From contig JAFSFU010000034.1 in NCBI GenBank assembly GCA_017435025.1, positions 1-22,287 on the forward strand: 22,287 nucleotides of DNA. Reading direction: 5' to 3'. The stretch's first letter is position 1. Each line of letters starts with the position of its first letter. The notes under the pieces were generated by a model that saw nothing but the letters and a program-made list of their open reading frames with translations, searched no databases and was not told where the DNA came from. Positions 21,035-22,287 of this stretch are shown piece by piece. The stretch is from Lachnospiraceae bacterium. GTDB taxonomy: Bacteria; Bacillota_A; Clostridia; Lachnospirales; Lachnospiraceae. The translations under genes and the position numbers were made by a program.

Positions 21035-22287
21035 ATGGATAGAAAGCAGTTTGTCATCCAGGCGGTTGAAGAGAAAAAAGATCTGATCCTTGAGGTCAGC
21101 GATCGTATTTTTGATTACGCAGAACTGGGTTTTCACGAGTTCAAAACGGCAGAACTTTATGAGAAGGTTCTGAAAGACGAGGGATTTGCCGTGGAAATGG
21201 GACTCGGAGGAATGCCGACAGCTTTTAAAGCTGTTTACGGAGAAGGAAAACCGGTGATCGGTCTGTTGGCTGAATACGATGCACTTCCGGAACTGTCCCA
21301 GAAAGGCGGCTGCACGATGCGTATTCCGACGGAAGATCCGAATCCGGATGGTCATGGCTGCGGTCATAATCTTTTGGGTGCCGGTGCGTTTGCGGCGGCT
21401 TTGGCTATGAAAAAATACCTGGAAGAGAATTCTGGAAAAGGAACGGTTATTCTTTTTGGATGTCCAAGTGAAGAAAAAGGAAATGGTAAAACAATTATGG
21501 CCCGTGACGGTATTTTTGACGGGGTTGATGCAGCACTTACCTGGCATCCTTCCGACACCAACGAGGCATGGACCGTATCTACACTGGCGAATGTCAGCGT
21601 ATTTTTCCGCTTTAAAGGTGTGACAGCTCATGCAGCGGCATCTCCGGAGCAGGGACGTTCCGCTCTGGATGCGGCAGAACTGATGAGCGTTGGTGTCAAT
21701 TACTTAAGGGAGCATATTATCCCGGAGGCGAGAATCCATTATGCATATCGTGATGTGGGCGGAATTGCTCCGAACGTGGTGCAGGGGCACAGCTGTGTTC
21801 ATTATTTCGTCCGCGCTCCGAAGTCCTGGCAAGTACAGGAAATCTACAAGCGTGTGATCGATGTGGCGGAAGGTGCGGCGAAAATGACCGGTACGGAAAT
21901 GACATACGAGCTTTATGCCGGACTGTCTGACTATATGCCGAACCGCGTGCTGACTGAGCTGATGTATGAATGTATGAAGGAAATCGGGCCGGCTGAGTAC
22001 AGCGAAGAGGATTTTGCGCTGGCAAAGAAGTTCCTTTTGGAAACCTCTACACCGTCCGAACTGGAGGCGAAAAAGTCATCGTTCCGTAAAATGTTCGGTG
22101 CCGATGCTCTGGATGGTATTATGGAACGACCGCTCCATACGGAAATTGCACCGATCAACTGGAATGGTGCACCGATGGCAGGTTCTACGGATGTGGGTGA
22201 CGCCAGCTATGTAATGCCGACAGCCCAGCTCAATATGGCTACGTCAACGCTCGGCACAGCATCCCACACATGGCAGATGACGGCACA
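21035..22287 (+). CDS. M20-family amidohydrolase (AbgB/IAA-hydrolase-like), 5' part
   Basis: About 417 codons are present and the gene runs off the window end. It is a zinc-type M20 peptidase/amidohydrolase of the aminobenzoyl-glutamate utilisation B and amidohydrolase group. Y-A-E-L-G-F-H-E-F opens the fold, E-Y-D-A-L-P is at about 80-85, the metal motif H-G-C-G-H is at 107-111 with Cys 109, the general base Glu pair lies in P-S-E-E (146-147), and W-H-P gives His 171. These enzymes split acylated amino acids or dipeptide-like amides. Together with the D-acylase upstream in the window it suggests use of modified amino acids, though the two loci are far apart. AAAGGAGG lies before ATG 21035; the ATG at 21031 is followed by an immediate stop. 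Confidence 0.88.
   Translation, partial: MDRKQFVIQAVEEKKDLILEVSDRIFDYAELGFHEFKTAELYEKVLKDEGFAVEMGLGGMPTAFKAVYGEGKPVIGLLAEYDALPELSQKGGCTMRIPTEDPNPDGHGCGHNLLGAGAFAAALAMKKYLEENSGKGTVILFGCPSEEKGNGKTIMARDGIFDGVDAALTWHPSDTNEAWTVSTLANVSVFFRFKGVTAHAAASPEQGRSALDAAELMSVGVNYLREHIIPEARIHYAYRDVGGIAPNVVQGHSCVHYFVRAPKSWQVQEIYKRVIDVAEGAAKMTGTEMTYELYAGLSDYMPNRVLTELMYECMKEIGPAEYSEEDFALAKKFLLETSTPSELEAKKSSFRKMFGADALDGIMERPLHTEIAPINWNGAPMAGSTDVGDASYVMPTAQLNMATSTLGTASHTWQMTA

Overview
This window looks like chromosomal DNA of a spore-forming, anaerobic, low-to-mid GC Clostridia, most likely Lachnospiraceae. That placement is an inference from gene content and style: SPOCS/LysM, YtvI-like and CotS-like spore proteins, a desulfoferrodoxin-type superoxide reductase, a T-box leader in front of prolyl-tRNA synthetase, strong GGAGG ribosome binding sites, and TTGACA/TATAAT promoters. 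No rRNA, tRNA, prophage, insertion sequence with transposase, or CRISPR array is visible.

Layout. Bases 1-570 are non-coding apart from a truncated C-terminal gene remnant (24-224). They hold two tandem copies of a small MITE-like repeat and the promoter of a phosphoglucomutase gene (586-2268). An apparent operon follows: a UPF0597/L-cysteine desulfidase-type Fe-S enzyme, an N-acyl-D-amino-acid deacylase and an orphan HicB-like protein (2387-5594). Then come a small PrcB_C-like lipoprotein, a TtcA-like tRNA thiolation enzyme, a SPOCS/LysM spore protein, a GIY-YIG protein overlapping a D,D-carboxypeptidase, and a hemolysin III/TrhA-family membrane protein on the minus strand. From 11490 everything is on the plus strand again: an RluA-type pseudouridine synthase, YtvI, a DMT transporter - PlsY - SDR run, and a thioredoxin - superoxide reductase pair. 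The last part is a proline-type T-box, a second locus of the MITE-like repeat, proS, the CCA-adding enzyme, a CotS-like protein and the start of an M20 amidohydrolase cut by the window end.

How the genes fit together. Several encode translation upkeep (TtcA, RluA, ProS, Cca). Others serve spore envelope and cell wall (SPOCS/LysM, D,D-carboxypeptidase, YtvI, CotS), oxygen defence (Trx and SOR), or scavenging of modified amino acids (desulfidase-like, D-acylase, M20 amidohydrolase).

Most notable observations. (1) proS is interrupted at codon 48 by an in-frame TAA exactly where the family has the second Tyr of R-P-Y-G-Y-A-I-W; the Tyr two codons before is Asp. The rest of the gene is intact and its T-box looks functional. 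(2) An 88-bp imperfect palindrome lies between that T-box terminator and the proS start. It aligns without gaps (60 of 88 identical by hand count) to a copy at 231-318, next to a further degenerate tandem copy. (3) Two genes begin directly after terminator-like hairpins whose 3' arm carries their likely ribosome binding site. I see no obviously new multi-gene system; the repeat family and the interrupted T-box-proS locus are the best leads.
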